From: Erwinia phyllosphaerae
GTDB taxonomy: Bacteria > Pseudomonadota > Gammaproteobacteria > Enterobacterales > Enterobacteriaceae
Assembly (NCBI RefSeq): GCF_019132875.1
Contig: NZ_JAHSPF010000003.1
Coordinates: forward strand, 62,001-126,000
DNA: 64,000 nucleotides
Reading direction: 5' to 3'
In this document: positions 37,101 through 46,485 of the stretch, piece after piece
Numbering within the stretch: the stretch's first letter is position 1
Layout of the letters: every line of letters begins with the position of its first letter
Translations under genes and position numbers: made by a program
Notes under the pieces: generated by a model
What the model saw: only the letters and a program-made list of their open reading frames with translations
Told to the model about the DNA's origin: nothing
The model's database searches: none

Positions 37101-37613
37101 GAGATCCAGAAGCGCGCCGCGCGTGGCATATTCACCGTGCTCCATTACCTGATCGACATGACGGTAGCCAGCCTGCTCCAGCTGAGCGCGCAGCGCATCA
37201 CGCGACAGGTGCTGGCCTTTACGCATCACCAGCGCATGACCGTGCAGAAAGCTGTGCGGGCAGACCCGCTGCATCAGCGTATTCACCGGCAGGATCAGCA
37301 CGCCTTTTGTCAGCGTCGGCAGGTTATAAAGCGTCGAAAGACGTGAAGAGATAATTTCCTGATGCGGCGAAAAGCTGTCAAAAGGCAGCGTTTCCCAGTC
37401 GGCCAGGGTCATTACCGGCTCGTCGGTAAACTGCCGGATTTCATCCTGCAAACGCAGCGCGTTTTGCATATCCGGTGCAATCAGCATCACTGGGCCGCCG
37501 TGACGCGCGAGAATTTCAGCACTTTCTACCGCGCAGGCGGCACCGGTGAGTTGTCCCAGCTGACGCTGGTCGCCTGCTTTTGCTGGCAGGTTATATCGGG
37601 CATGTTCAGGCAT
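34167..37613 (-). CDS. mfd: Transcription-repair coupling factor Mfd
   Basis: Mfd pushes RNA polymerase off at DNA damage and recruits UvrA. At 1148 residues it is exactly the E. coli length. It reads as a UvrB-like N-terminal region, an RNA-polymerase-interacting region (about 470-550, GQPVVHLEHGVGRYIG), a RecG-like translocase with Walker A GDVGFGKTEVAMRAA and DEEHRFG, motif VI QLRGRVGRS, and a C-terminal TRCF domain. It marks the return to E. coli gene order after the accessory block. Confidence 0.98.
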   Translation of the reverse strand: MPEHARYNLPAKAGDQRQLGQLTGAACAVESAEILARHGGPVMLIAPDMQNALRLQDEIRQFTDEPVMTLADWETLPFDSFSPHQEIISSRLSTLYNLPTLTKGVLILPVNTLMQRVCPHSFLHGHALVMRKGQHLSRDALRAQLEQAGYRHVDQVMEHGEYATRGALLDLYPMGSEQPYRIDFFDDEIDSLRLFDVDSQRTLEEVEAINLLPAHEFPTDKAAIELFRTQWREHFDVRREAEHIYQQVSKGTLPSGIEYWQPLFFEQALPSLFSYLPANTLLINTGELESAAERFWQEVMARFENRRVDPMRPLLPPEKLWLRTDELFGELKKWPRVQLKSDELAEKAANTNLGYQNLPDLAVQAQAKAPLGALRQFLENFSGPVIFSVESEGRREALQELLARIKLTPKTIHALNDAQEPGAYLIIGASEHGFIDSLRNRALICESDLLGERVSRRRQDSRRTINPDVLIRNLAELHPGQPVVHLEHGVGRYIGLTTLETGGITAEYLMLAYAGDAKLYVPVSSLHLISRYAGGADENAPLHKLGSDAWSRARQKAAEKVRDVAAELLDIYAQRAAKAGFAFKHDREQYQLFCDSFPFETTPDQAQAINAVLSDMCQPLAMDRLVCGDVGFGKTEVAMRAAFLAVENHKQVAVLVPTTLLAQQHYDNFRDRFANWPVRIEMLSRFRSAKEQTQILEEAREGKIDILIGTHKLLQSEIKWRDLGLLIVDEEHRFGVRHKERIKAMRADVDILTLTATPIPRTLNMAMSGMRDLSIIATPPARRLAVKTFVREFDNLVVREAILREVLRGGQVYYLYNDVENIEKAANRIAELVPEARVAIGHGQMRERDLERVMNDFHHQRFNVLVCTTIIETGIDIPTANTIIIERADHFGLAQLHQLRGRVGRSHHQAYAWLLTPHPKSMTTDAHKRLEAIASLEDLGAGFALATHDLEIRGAGELLGEDQHGQMESIGFSLYMELLENAVDALKEGREPSLEDLTNSQTDIELRMPSLLPDDFIPDVNTRLSFYKRIASAQQEGELDDLKVELIDRFGQLPDAARNLLDIAALRLMAKKIGIRRVEASEKGGFVEFAEKNKADPGWLIGLLQKEPQNWRLDGPTKLKFTRELAERKLRMKWVRDFMAQLLENAAA

Positions 37614-37690
37614 AATCAGTCAGTCGGTCTCTTCACAAAAAGGGAGAGCAGGAAACGAGACGTTTCCTGTTCGGCTAACCGAGTATACCT

Positions 37691-37900
37691 CTATTTTGGC
37701 GATTGTTGCGTGTAGTGCATTCTGGGCCGGTCAATGTTTGCCCAGATCAACTCTTTTTCGCCGTGATAGCTGTGGTTGCCGTCGTCCCACTTTACGTAAT
37801 AGCCCGCGGGCGCGTCGCCCTGTTCGAAGACGTTGACCACTAACCCTTTAATTTCGCCAGTTTTATGCCTGACAATACTGCCTTTAGGATATCTTGACAT
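37691..37900 (-). CDS. Small conserved hypothetical protein
   Basis: A 69-residue soluble protein (YPKGSIVRHKTGEIKGLVVNV, YYVKWDDGNHSYHGEKELIW) that looks like a small SH3-like beta-barrel. Its function is unknown. It has a convincing ribosome site (GGGAG about 8-10 nt before the ATG). It lies upstream of mfd on the same strand, where E. coli has no such gene. Confidence 0.7.
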   Translation of the reverse strand: MSRYPKGSIVRHKTGEIKGLVVNVFEQGDAPAGYYVKWDDGNHSYHGEKELIWANIDRPRMHYTQQSPK

Positions 37901-38156
37901 TATGCCTGCTCCCGCCTTTACTCACGTTGCCCAAAAGTTTTCCCCCGGGGGATAAGGTAAGTTTATGCCGTTTCCTGCGTAACAATTGGGTAAATAACGG
38001 TCGTTTTTCGTGTGATATTTCGCCACGAAGTGCGGCAAGCCTCGAGGATCATAAAACTTAGTAAAAGAGTCAGCGGCTTAGAGGTTCCATAACGCCGGGC
38101 TAACCTTTATCATCTTCGATCACTTTTTGCCTTATTACCGCCAAAAGACGGATAAC

Positions 38157-39356
38157 ATGTATCAACCTGTCGCGTTATTTATCGGCCTGCGCTATATGCG
38201 TGGGCGAGCATCGGACCGCTTCGGGCGGTTTGTTTCCTGGCTCTCCGCCATTGGCATCACGCTCGGCGTGCTGGCGCTGGTCACCGTGCTGTCGGTGATG
38301 AACGGCTTTGAACACGAGCTGGAAAAAAACACCTTAAACCTGATGCCCCAGGCGCTGATCACCAGCGAAAAAGGTTCTCTCGATCCGCAACAGGTTACTG
38401 CGGCATCGCTGAAGCTACAGGGCGTTGATCGCGTCACGCCGCTGACCACCGGCGACGCGGTGCTGCAAAGCGCGCGCAGCGTCGGCGTCGGCGTCATGCT
38501 GGGGATTAACCCCGACGAGCCGGATCCGCTGACGCCGTTTCTGGTTAACGTTAAGCAAAGCGAGCTACAGCCCAATCAGTACCGCATTATCGTTGGCGAG
38601 CAGCTGGCAGAGCAGCTTGGCCTGAAGCGGGGCGATCAGGTTCGTCTGATGGTGCCTTCCGCCAGCCAGTTCACGCCAATGGGCCGCCTGCCAAGCCAGC
38701 GCCTGTTTACGGTGATTGGCACCTTCGCCGCCAACAGCGAAGTAGACGGCTACCAGATTCTGCTCAACCAGCAGGATGCTTCGCGGCTGATGCGCTATCC
38801 GGCAGGCCATATCACCGGCTGGCGTTTGTGGCTGGATAAGCCGCTGCAGGTCGATACGCTCAGCGGGCAAAAGCTGCCTGCCGGTCTGGTATGGAAAGAC
38901 TGGCGCGAGCGCAAAGGCGAGCTGTTCCAGGCGGTGAAAATGGAAAAAAATATGATGGGGCTGCTGCTTAGCCTGATTGTCGCCGTCGCGGCGTTCAACA
39001 TCATTACCTCGCTTGGCTTGCTGATTATGGAAAAGCAGGGCGAAGTGGCGATCCTGCAAACCCAGGGCCTGACGCGCCGCCAGATTATGCTGGTGTTTAT
39101 GGTACAGGGCGCAACGGCGGGCGTGGTCGGCGCGCTGCTTGGCGCACTGCTGGGCGTGCTGCTGGCCAGCCAGCTCAACAACCTGATGCCGCTGATTGGC
39201 GCTTTCCTTGACGGCGCGGCGCTGCCCGTCGACATTTCCGGCGTGCAGGTAGCCACCATCGCCGTCGTGGCAATGGCCGTGGCGCTGCTTTCTACCCTTT
39301 ATCCTTCCTGGCGCGCGGCCGCCGTTCAACCCGCTGAGGCTTTACGTTATGAGTAA
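38157..39356 (+). CDS. lolC: Lipoprotein-releasing ABC transporter permease LolC
   Basis: LolC is one of the two membrane subunits that lift lipoproteins from the inner membrane to LolA. The 399-residue protein has an FtsX-type fold: one N-terminal membrane segment, a large periplasmic domain (about 50-265) with the hook region, and three C-terminal segments. ATG 38157 ([17 protein letters not shown]) matches E. coli exactly; the longer frame is rejected. It overlaps lolD by 8 bp in the lolCDE operon. Confidence 0.96.
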   Translation: MYQPVALFIGLRYMRGRASDRFGRFVSWLSAIGITLGVLALVTVLSVMNGFEHELEKNTLNLMPQALITSEKGSLDPQQVTAASLKLQGVDRVTPLTTGDAVLQSARSVGVGVMLGINPDEPDPLTPFLVNVKQSELQPNQYRIIVGEQLAEQLGLKRGDQVRLMVPSASQFTPMGRLPSQRLFTVIGTFAANSEVDGYQILLNQQDASRLMRYPAGHITGWRLWLDKPLQVDTLSGQKLPAGLVWKDWRERKGELFQAVKMEKNMMGLLLSLIVAVAAFNIITSLGLLIMEKQGEVAILQTQGLTRRQIMLVFMVQGATAGVVGALLGALLGVLLASQLNNLMPLIGAFLDGAALPVDISGVQVATIAVVAMAVALLSTLYPSWRAAAVQPAEALRYE

Positions 39357-40053
39357 CAACATCCTGTTGCAGTGCGACAACCTGTGCAAACGCTATCAGG
39401 AAGGCAGCGTCCAGACTGACGTGCTGCGCAACGTCTCTTTCAGCGTGGCACCCGGCGAAATGATGGCGATTGTCGGCAGTTCCGGCTCAGGCAAAAGTAC
39501 CTTAATGCACCTGCTGGGCGGTCTGGATACGCCAACTTCGGGCGACGTGGTGTTTAACGGTAAATCGCTGAACGGCATGTCTTCGGCGGCGAAAGCCGAG
39601 CTGCGCAACCGCGAACTGGGCTTTATTTATCAGTTTCACCACCTGCTGCCGGACTTCAGCGCGCTGGAAAACGTGGCGATGCCGCTGCTGATTGGCAAAG
39701 CCAGCAAGGCGCAGGCAGAAGAGAAAGCCATTGAAATGCTGCGCGCGGTCGGGCTGGAAAAACGGGCGGCGCATCGTCCTTCCGAGCTTTCCGGCGGCGA
39801 ACGTCAGCGCGTGGCGATAGCGCGTGCGCTGGTGAATAATCCGCGTTTAGTGCTGGCGGACGAGCCGACCGGCAACCTGGACGCGCGTAACGCGGACGCC
39901 ATTTTCGATCTGCTGGGCGAACTGAACGTGCGTCAGGGCACCGCTTTCCTGGTAGTGACACACGATCTGCATCTGGCTAAAAGGCTGAACCGCCAGATGG
40001 AGATGCGTGACGGCGTACTCAGTGAAGAGCTGACGCTGGCGGGCATGGCGTAA
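39349..40053 (+). CDS. lolD: Lipoprotein-releasing ABC transporter ATPase LolD
   Basis: LolD is the cytoplasmic ATPase that drives LolCE. The 234-residue protein shows Walker [10 protein letters not shown], the Lol-type Q-loop [17 protein letters not shown], signature [15 protein letters not shown], Walker [13 protein letters not shown] and the switch His in VVTHD. It is nearly identical to E. coli LolD. The start lies inside lolC and the stop overlaps the lolE start by 1 bp. Confidence 0.97.
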   Translation: MSNNILLQCDNLCKRYQEGSVQTDVLRNVSFSVAPGEMMAIVGSSGSGKSTLMHLLGGLDTPTSGDVVFNGKSLNGMSSAAKAELRNRELGFIYQFHHLLPDFSALENVAMPLLIGKASKAQAEEKAIEMLRAVGLEKRAAHRPSELSGGERQRVAIARALVNNPRLVLADEPTGNLDARNADAIFDLLGELNVRQGTAFLVVTHDLHLAKRLNRQMEMRDGVLSEELTLAGMA

Positions 40054-41297
40054 TGGCAAGTTCTCTTTCTCTTCTACTGGGCCTGCGCTTCAGCCGCGGG
40101 CGCCGTCGTGGCGGCATGGTGTCGCTGATTTCGGTGATTTCCACGGTTGGTATCGCGCTGGGCGTGGCGGTGCTGATTGTCGGGCTGAGCGCGATGAACG
40201 GCTTTGAACGCGAACTTAATAATCGCATTCTGGCGGTGGTGCCGCACGGCGAAATCGAGCCGGTTAATCAGCCTTTTACCGGCTGGCAGACGCTATTGCC
40301 AAAGGTTGAGCAGGTACCGGGTATCGCGGCGGCGGCACCTTATATTAACTTCACTGGCCTGATTGAAAGCGGCGCGAAGCTGCAGGCGATTCAGGTTAAA
40401 GGCGTCGATCCGCAGCAGGAAACGAAGCTCAGCGCGCTCCCGGCCTATGTACAAAACAACGCCTGGCAAAGCTTCAGCGCGGGCAAGCAGCAGATTATCC
40501 TGGGGCAGGGCGTCGCCAACAGCCTGAAGGTAAAGCAGGGCGACTGGCTAACCATCATGATCCCCAACAGCGATACCGAGCACAAGCTGCTGCAACCCAA
40601 ACGCGTGCGGCTACAGGTTAGCGGTATTCTGGCGCTGAGCGGCATGCTGGACCACAGCCTGGCGCTGGTGCCGCTAAAGGATGCGCAGGACTATCTGGCG
40701 ATGAACGACAGCGTCACCGGCATCGCGCTGAAGATGACCAATCCTTTCGCCGCACAGAAGCTGGTGCGGGACGCGGGCGAAGTTACGCATTCTTACGTCT
40801 ATATTCGCAGCTGGATTGGTACCTATGGCTATATGTACCGCGATATCCAGATGATCCGCGCCATTATGTATCTGGCGATGGTGCTGGTGATTGGCGTGGC
40901 CTGCTTTAACATCGTGTCGACGCTGGTAATGGCGGTCAAGGACAAGAGCGGCGATATCGCCGTATTGCGTACGCTGGGCGCAAAAGACGGACTGATCCGC
41001 GCGATTTTTGTCTGGTACGGACTGATGGCGGGTCTGCTGGGCAGCGTCAGTGGCGTGGTAGTCGGCGTGCTGGCGGCCTATAACCTGACGCCGCTTATCC
41101 ACGGAATTGAAACCCTGACCGGCTATCATTTCCTCTCCGGCGATATCTATTTTATCGATTTCTTACCGTCAGAGGTTCACTGGCTGGATGTGGCTATCGT
41201 GCTGGTGACATCGCTGGTGCTGAGCCTGATTGCCAGCTGGTATCCCGCCAGGCGCGCCAGCCGCATCGACCCGGCTCGCGTGCTGAGTGGGCAGTAA
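40053..41297 (+). CDS. lolE: Lipoprotein-releasing ABC transporter permease LolE
   Basis: LolE pairs with LolC; it is thought to bind the lipoprotein substrate while LolC recruits LolA. The 414-residue protein has the same FtsX-type layout as LolC (N-terminal segment, large periplasmic domain, three C-terminal segments) and equals E. coli LolE in length. It starts with [21 protein letters not shown]-type sequence typical of LolE. Its ATG shares a base with the lolD stop. Confidence 0.96.
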   Translation: MASSLSLLLGLRFSRGRRRGGMVSLISVISTVGIALGVAVLIVGLSAMNGFERELNNRILAVVPHGEIEPVNQPFTGWQTLLPKVEQVPGIAAAAPYINFTGLIESGAKLQAIQVKGVDPQQETKLSALPAYVQNNAWQSFSAGKQQIILGQGVANSLKVKQGDWLTIMIPNSDTEHKLLQPKRVRLQVSGILALSGMLDHSLALVPLKDAQDYLAMNDSVTGIALKMTNPFAAQKLVRDAGEVTHSYVYIRSWIGTYGYMYRDIQMIRAIMYLAMVLVIGVACFNIVSTLVMAVKDKSGDIAVLRTLGAKDGLIRAIFVWYGLMAGLLGSVSGVVVGVLAAYNLTPLIHGIETLTGYHFLSGDIYFIDFLPSEVHWLDVAIVLVTSLVLSLIASWYPARRASRIDPARVLSGQ

Positions 41298-41298
41298 G

Positions 41299-42210
41299 AT
41301 GTATTACGGTTTTGACGTCGGCGGCAGCAAAATTGCGCTTGGCGTTTATAATGCGGCGCGCCAGCAAATCTGGCACAAGCGCGTCGCCACGCCAACGCAG
41401 GATTACGCAGAGCTGCTGGCTAGGCTGGTGGCGCTAACGCACGAGGCCGACGCGTTTTGCGGTGAGCCAGGTAGCATAGGCATGGGCATACCCGGATTGC
41501 CCGTGCCGGATGACGGCACGGTATTTACCGCCAACATTCCGGCCGCGCAGGGGCAGCGTCTTCAGGCGGATCTCAGCCAACGGCTGGGCCGCGATGTGCG
41601 TATTGATAACGACGCCAACTGTTTTGCACTGTCGGAAGCCTGGGACGACGAGTTTAAAGCCTATCCGGTGGTGCTGGGCCTGATTTTAGGTACGGGCGTG
41701 GGCGGCGGCCTGGTGATTGAAGGCAAAACGCTGACCGGACGCAATTTTGTTGCGGGCGAATTTGGGCATATGCGCCTGCCGCTTGACGCGCTGGAAGTCC
41801 TTGGGCGCGATGTGGTACAGCCACTGTGCGGCTGCGGCAAGCGTGGCTGCATTGAGCCGTGGCTGTCGGGGCCGGGTTTTGCTCGCCTGTGGCGGCTACA
41901 CTATCAGTCAGATCTTAGCGCACCAGAGATAGCCAGCCGCTATTATCAGCAGGACGAGCAGGCTATTGCCCATACCGCGCGCTACCAGGCGCTGTTGGCA
42001 GTTTGCCTGGCAAACTGGCTGACGCTGGTGGACCCACATCTGGTGGTGCTGGGCGGAGGCCTGTCTGGTTTTGACGCGCTCTATGACGGACTGGCGCAGC
42101 AGGTAGCGAAGCACCTGTTGCCGGGCGCAAAGCCGCCACGCTTTGCCAAAGCCCGTCATGGAGATGCAGGCGGCATGCGCGGCGCCGCCTTTCTGCACAT
42201 TAAGGATTAG
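41299..42210 (+). CDS. nagK: N-acetylglucosamine kinase NagK
   Basis: NagK phosphorylates GlcNAc released by cell-wall recycling, linking to nagZ in this same window. The 303-residue ROK-family protein has the N-terminal phosphate loop [12 protein letters not shown], the catalytic aspartate in [25 protein letters not shown] and the zinc motif [18 protein letters not shown] 41299 gives the same length as E. coli NagK. It lies one base after the lolE stop and is probably translated with that operon. Confidence 0.96.
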   Translation: MYYGFDVGGSKIALGVYNAARQQIWHKRVATPTQDYAELLARLVALTHEADAFCGEPGSIGMGIPGLPVPDDGTVFTANIPAAQGQRLQADLSQRLGRDVRIDNDANCFALSEAWDDEFKAYPVVLGLILGTGVGGGLVIEGKTLTGRNFVAGEFGHMRLPLDALEVLGRDVVQPLCGCGKRGCIEPWLSGPGFARLWRLHYQSDLSAPEIASRYYQQDEQAIAHTARYQALLAVCLANWLTLVDPHLVVLGGGLSGFDALYDGLAQQVAKHLLPGAKPPRFAKARHGDAGGMRGAAFLHIKD

Positions 42211-42220
42211 AGGATTTATC

Positions 42221-43054
42221 ATGCGTACACCCCGTCGCCGGTTGAGGCTGGCCCGCTATAAGAAAAACCGCCGCAAAGTGCAGCAGCGTTTTCGCCAGCG
42301 CATTTTCGAACGCGACCGCACTCTGGAGATCGCCCAGCATCCATTACCGCGCGTGGTGGTGCTGACCGGCGCAGGCATTTCCGCCGAGTCTGGCATTCAG
42401 ACTTTCCGTGCGGCTGACGGCCTGTGGGAAGAGCATAAGGTGGAAGAGGTGGCGACGCCGGAGGGTTTTGCCCGCAATCCGCAAAAAGTACAGGCGTTTT
42501 ATAACGCACGTCGCCGTCAGCTTATGCAGACGGATGAGATTACACCCAATGCCGCTCATGCAGCGCTGGCGGAGCTTGAAGCGGCGCTGGGTGACCACTT
42601 CCTGCTGGTCACGCAAAATATCGATAATCTGCATGAACGCGCAGGCAGCCGCCACGTTATTCACATGCACGGCGAACTGCTAAAGGTACGCTGCGTTTCC
42701 AGCGGCCAGGTGCTGCACTGGCAGGGCGACGTAACAGAGGACGATCGCTGTCACTGCTGTCAGTTTCCTTCCGTGCTGCGGCCGCATATCGTGTGGTTTG
42801 GCGAGATGCCGCTGCAAATGGATGAGATTTATCAGGCGCTGGCGCAGGCGGACTATTTTATTGCTATCGGCACTTCCGGCCACGTTTACCCGGCGGCGGG
42901 CTTTGTGCATGAAGCGAAATTACAGGGTGCGCATACCGTCGAGCTGAATCTGGAACCGAGCCAGGTAGGCAGCGAGTTTGAAGAAAAAGAGTACGGGCTG
43001 GCGAGCGAAGTGGTGCCGAGGTTTGTGCATAAAATGCTGGCGAAAATTAAGTAG
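42221..43054 (+). CDS. cobB: NAD-dependent sirtuin deacylase CobB
   Basis: CobB removes acetyl and succinyl groups from lysines using NAD. The 277-residue protein has a basic N-terminal extension (about 1-38), then the sirtuin core: [32 protein letters not shown], the catalytic His in VIHMHGEL, zinc cysteines in VRCVSSG and RCHCCQFP, and [15 protein letters not shown] 42221 follows AGAGGA. It lies just after nagK as in E. coli. What follows differs from E. coli. Confidence 0.95.
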   Translation: MRTPRRRLRLARYKKNRRKVQQRFRQRIFERDRTLEIAQHPLPRVVVLTGAGISAESGIQTFRAADGLWEEHKVEEVATPEGFARNPQKVQAFYNARRRQLMQTDEITPNAAHAALAELEAALGDHFLLVTQNIDNLHERAGSRHVIHMHGELLKVRCVSSGQVLHWQGDVTEDDRCHCCQFPSVLRPHIVWFGEMPLQMDEIYQALAQADYFIAIGTSGHVYPAAGFVHEAKLQGAHTVELNLEPSQVGSEFEEKEYGLASEVVPRFVHKMLAKIK

Positions 43055-43173
43055 CAGAGTCGCGAGGGAAGTTGTTGCCGGGCAGGCGACTGTGTCGCTG
43101 GGACAGTCGCTGCTGGATTGGTGCAAAGCAGTGGGCAGCAGAGCAATGGCCAGGCTGAATAAAAATGTTAAGG

Positions 43174-44358
43174 CTAAACGGTTTTCCTTTGTGGCAGCGC
43201 CAGAACCAGATGCGCGATAATGCCGCCAATAAGCCCCCAGAATGCCGCGCCAATACCCAGCAGCGAAAGGCCGGAAGCGGTAATCAAAAAGGTAATCACT
43301 GCTGCTTCACGCTGTTTATCTTCTGCCAGCGCGCGCTGTAAGCTTCCCGCTATCGTTCCCAGCAGCGCCAGTCCGGCAATGGTATGGATTAGTGCTGGCG
43401 GGAGCGCGCTGAACAGCTGGCCAATCGCACCGCCGAACAAACCAGCCAGTAAATAGAAAAAGCCTGCGCACGCTGCGCCCCAGTAACGCCGTTGCGGATC
43501 CGGATGCACATCCGGCCCCATACAGATGGCGGCGGTAATGGCCGCAATACAGACGGAAAATCCGCCGAAAGGGGACAGCAGCAGCGAGGCCAGTCCGGTC
43601 CAGCTCATCAGCGGCGAAATCGGCACCTGATAGCCAGCTGCCTTTAACGTAGCGATGCCCGGCGCGTTCTGCGAGGCCATCGTCACCACAAAGAAAGGCA
43701 CGCCGATACCCAGCAGCGTCGACCAGCTGAAGTGCGGCATAATAAATTGCGGCACGGCAAAAGCCAGCGGCTGGTGCAAAAAGTGAATTTCACCTTTCAG
43801 GGCCGCGACGGCCAGCCCAACCAGCAGCGTCAGGACAATGGCGTAGCGCGGCAGAAAGCGACGGGCGAGCAGATAAGCCAGACACATACTGGCCGTCAGC
43901 ACAAAATCAGGTTGTAGCGAAACAAAGGCATCCAGGCCAAAACGCAGCAGAATACCTGCCAGCATCGCGGCAGAAATCGCCTGAGGAATATGATTCATCA
44001 GGCGCGCAAACAGCCCGGTTACGCCGCAAAGAAAAATCAGCCCCGAGGCGAAAATAAATACGCCAATCGTGTCCGCCATTGAGGTGCCGGGCAGGCTGGT
44101 GACCAGCAGCGCGGCGCCAGGCGTTGACCAGGCCGTCAGCACGGGCGCGCGATAATACAGCGAGAGCCCAATCGAGGTGATTCCCATTGCCAGGCCCAGC
44201 ATGCTCAGCCAGCCGCCAAGCTGAGCGGTGGTGGCGCCTGCGGCACCGGCAGCCTGAAAGATAATCGCGGCGGAGCTGGTATAGCCTACCAGCACGGCGA
44301 CAAAACCCGCCACGAGGGCTGGCAAAGTAAGATGACGTAATGAAAAAGCAGGCCGCAT
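43174..44358 (-). CDS. BenE-family benzoate:H+ symporter-like transporter (YdcO type)
   Basis: A 394-residue inner-membrane protein with about 11-12 hydrophobic segments, closely resembling E. coli YdcO (VLTAWSTPGAALLVTSLPG, FLVTMASQNAPGIATLKAAGY-like FVVTMASQNAPGIAT, PFGGFSVCIAAITAAICMG). The natural substrate of YdcO is not known. ATG 44358 is chosen for its GAGAAGG site; the longer frame starts inside the operator. It is divergent from a SutR-like regulator, the same pair as E. coli ydcN/ydcO, but at a different chromosomal place. Confidence 0.88.
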   Translation of the reverse strand: MRPAFSLRHLTLPALVAGFVAVLVGYTSSAAIIFQAAGAAGATTAQLGGWLSMLGLAMGITSIGLSLYYRAPVLTAWSTPGAALLVTSLPGTSMADTIGVFIFASGLIFLCGVTGLFARLMNHIPQAISAAMLAGILLRFGLDAFVSLQPDFVLTASMCLAYLLARRFLPRYAIVLTLLVGLAVAALKGEIHFLHQPLAFAVPQFIMPHFSWSTLLGIGVPFFVVTMASQNAPGIATLKAAGYQVPISPLMSWTGLASLLLSPFGGFSVCIAAITAAICMGPDVHPDPQRRYWGAACAGFFYLLAGLFGGAIGQLFSALPPALIHTIAGLALLGTIAGSLQRALAEDKQREAAVITFLITASGLSLLGIGAAFWGLIGGIIAHLVLALPQRKTV

Positions 44359-44378
44359 AACCTTCTCCGCGTTGACCG

Positions 44379-44417
44379 TTATAACGCACAAACCGATGGT
44401 GTGCGTTATAATGCACA
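44379..44417. promoter_or_regulatory. Palindromic operator and promoter between ydcO-like and sutR-like genes
   Basis: TTATAACGCACA (44379-44390) and TGTGCGTTATAA (44400-44411) are a perfect 12-bp inverted repeat 9 bp apart. A third half, TTATAATGCACA, overlaps the second (44406-44417). A perfect TATAAT (44407-44412) on the + strand lies inside. This is probably the binding site of the XRE-cupin regulator, which would then control itself and the transporter. Confidence 0.65.
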
Positions 44418-44450
44418 AGCGCTATACTGTCAAAAAAAAGGAGGAGAGTG

Positions 44451-45020
44451 ATGACGCAGGCACTGCCGGAACCTGGCCGGATGCTAAAAACGCTCCGCCT
44501 GGCGCGCGAATGGAGTCTTAGCCAGACCGCCGCGCAAACAGGCGTGAGCAAAGCGATGCTGGGCCAGATAGAGCGCGGCGAATCCAGCCCCACGGTTGCG
44601 ACGCTGTGGAAGATAGCCACGGGCTTTAACGTACCGTTCTCGCTGTTTATTACGGCGGAAGCCTCAAATGCGGAGATTCTTCGTAGCGAAGAAACCCGAC
44701 GCTGGCAGCAACAAAATAGCGCTATGCAGATTAGCTCACTGTTTCCTTTCGACCCGCAGCTAGGCTTCGATATGCTGGTGGTAGAGCTGGCTGCTGGTGC
44801 CCTTAGTGAATCCTCGGCCCACGACAGCGGCGTTATTGAGCACGTGGTAGTGATTGCAGGCGAGCTACAGCTGGCGATTGGCGAGCAATGGCATACGCTT
44901 AAAGCGGGTGAAGGGCTGCGCTTTCAGGCGGACGTCTCGCACAGCTATCGTAACAGCAGCACGCAATCGGTACGTTTCCATAGCCTGATCCATTATCCGG
45001 GTGGTAAAGCGAACCGTTAA
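44451..45020 (+). CDS. XRE-cupin transcriptional regulator (SutR/YdcN type)
   Basis: A 189-residue regulator. An N-terminal HTH_XRE domain (about 10-65: SLSQTAAQTGVSKAMLGQIERGESSPTVATLWKIA, quoted here in parts, with SKAMLGQIERGE as recognition region) is followed by a cupin domain (about 105-180, SGVIEHVVVIAGELQLAIG). It resembles E. coli SutR (YdcN), linked to sulfur-use genes. The ATG at 44451 follows GAGGAG closely; a GTG one codon before is possible. It is divergent from the transporter gene. Confidence 0.88.
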   Translation: MTQALPEPGRMLKTLRLAREWSLSQTAAQTGVSKAMLGQIERGESSPTVATLWKIATGFNVPFSLFITAEASNAEILRSEETRRWQQQNSAMQISSLFPFDPQLGFDMLVVELAAGALSESSAHDSGVIEHVVVIAGELQLAIGEQWHTLKAGEGLRFQADVSHSYRNSSTQSVRFHSLIHYPGGKANR

Positions 45021-45121
45021 CAGGACGACGCCGCGCAGGCACTTTTCATTCAACTGACCTGACGCAATAAACGCCAGGCAAAAAGACAGATAATAAACAT
45101 CCGCACTCAGAGGGAAGGCTG

Positions 45122-46357
45122 ATGAATAATTTACTCGATCGCTTTTTACACTATGTCTCATTTGACACACAGTCTAAAGCTCACACCCGCCAGGTTCCCA
45201 GTACCGATGGGCAATGGCAGCTGGCCCGCGAGCTGAAAAAAGAACTGGAAGCGCTGGGTTTAAGCAACGTCACGCTGAGCACCCACGCCGTGGTAATGGC
45301 AACATTACCCGCGAACGTCGACTGGTCGGTCCCCACCATCGGTTTTATCTCCCATATGGATACCTCACCGGATTTTACCGGTAAAAATGTCAATCCACAG
45401 ATTGTGGAAAACTATCGCGGCGGCGATATTGCTCTGGGCGTAGGGACAGAAGTGCTGTCACCGGTTATGTTTCCCGTGCTGCACCGCCTGACGGGACACA
45501 CGCTGATCACCACCGATGGCAAAACGCTGCTGGGCGCTGATGATAAGGCGGGCGTGGCAGAAATTGTCACGGCAATCGCCCGGCTAAAAAATGAAAATAT
45601 TCCGCACGGCGATATTCGCATTGCCTTTACACCAGACGAAGAGACGGGCAAAGGTACCAGCTGCTTTGACGTGGCGGCTTTTGGCGCTGACTGGGCTTAC
45701 ACAATGGACGGCAGCGATCTGGGTGAATTTGAATATGAAAACTTCAATGCCGCTTCCGCCACGGTAAAAATCACCGGTAATAATGTGCATCCGGGCAGTG
45801 CGAAAGGCGTGATGGTCAACGCGCTGGATCTGGCCATGCGTTTTCATGCGGCGATGCCGCAAAAAGAAGTGCCAGAGCAGACTGAAGGCTATGAGGGTTT
45901 TTATCATCTGCACGGTATCAAGGGCTGCGTGGATAAAGCCGAGCTGCACTACATTATTCGCGACTTTGACCGCAACAGTTTTAACGCGAGAAAGCAGACG
46001 CTGAAAGATATTGCCGCGACGCTGGCAAAGGACCAGCCAAAGGAAACGGCGATTGAAGTACAGACAGAAGACAGCTACTTCAATATGCGTGAAAAAGTGG
46101 AGGCGCATCCGCATATTATCGAGCTGGCGCTTCAGGCGATGCGCGACTGTGACATTGAGCCGAAGACGAAGCCGATACGCGGCGGCACGGATGGCGCAGC
46201 GCTGTCGTTCAAGGGGTTACCTTGTCCCAATATCTTTACCGGCGGCTATAACTACCACGGCAAGCATGAGTTTGCCTCGCTGGATATTATGGAAAAAGCA
46301 GTTGCGGTGATTGTGCGTATTGCCACGCTAACTGCCGAGCAGGCGAAAAAGTCATAG
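45122..46357 (+). CDS. pepT: Peptidase T
   Basis: PepT is a cytoplasmic zinc aminotripeptidase of the M20 family. The 411-residue protein carries metal and catalytic motifs [34 protein letters not shown] with the catalytic Glu pair, [12 protein letters not shown] and [11 protein letters not shown] near the end. GAGGGAAGG precedes the ATG. In E. coli the potABCD operon sits beside pepT; it is missing here. Confidence 0.96.
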   Translation: MNNLLDRFLHYVSFDTQSKAHTRQVPSTDGQWQLARELKKELEALGLSNVTLSTHAVVMATLPANVDWSVPTIGFISHMDTSPDFTGKNVNPQIVENYRGGDIALGVGTEVLSPVMFPVLHRLTGHTLITTDGKTLLGADDKAGVAEIVTAIARLKNENIPHGDIRIAFTPDEETGKGTSCFDVAAFGADWAYTMDGSDLGEFEYENFNAASATVKITGNNVHPGSAKGVMVNALDLAMRFHAAMPQKEVPEQTEGYEGFYHLHGIKGCVDKAELHYIIRDFDRNSFNARKQTLKDIAATLAKDQPKETAIEVQTEDSYFNMREKVEAHPHIIELALQAMRDCDIEPKTKPIRGGTDGAALSFKGLPCPNIFTGGYNYHGKHEFASLDIMEKAVAVIVRIATLTAEQAKKS

Positions 46358-46364
46358 TGTTCGG

Positions 46365-46395
46365 GCCGCGACGTCCCTGTCGCGGCACGCTTTAT
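46365..46395 (+). terminator. Rho-independent terminator after pepT
   Basis: GCCGCGAC (46365-46372) pairs with GTCGCGGC (46379-46386) over a 6-nt loop, followed by a T-rich tail. Confidence 0.75.
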
Positions 46396-46399
46396 TTAT

Positions 46400-46485
46400 C
46401 TTCTTCGTCAGAATAGCAGTCAGGCCGTGATGACTATTCTTCTTCGCCAGAATAGCAGTCAGGCCGTGATAACTACTCTTCTTCG
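46400..46485 (-). repeat. 39-bp tandem duplication at the 3' end of roxA
   Basis: The sequence CTTCTTCG starts at 46400, 46439 and 46478, exactly 39 bp apart, with the first two 39-bp units nearly identical. Read on the - strand in the roxA frame, the real end is YFSEEE and stop. It is followed by two in-frame blocks, LSRPDCYSGEEE and SSRPDCYSDEEDK, each closed by a stop codon. The third unit is the true roxA end. Confidence 0.88.
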
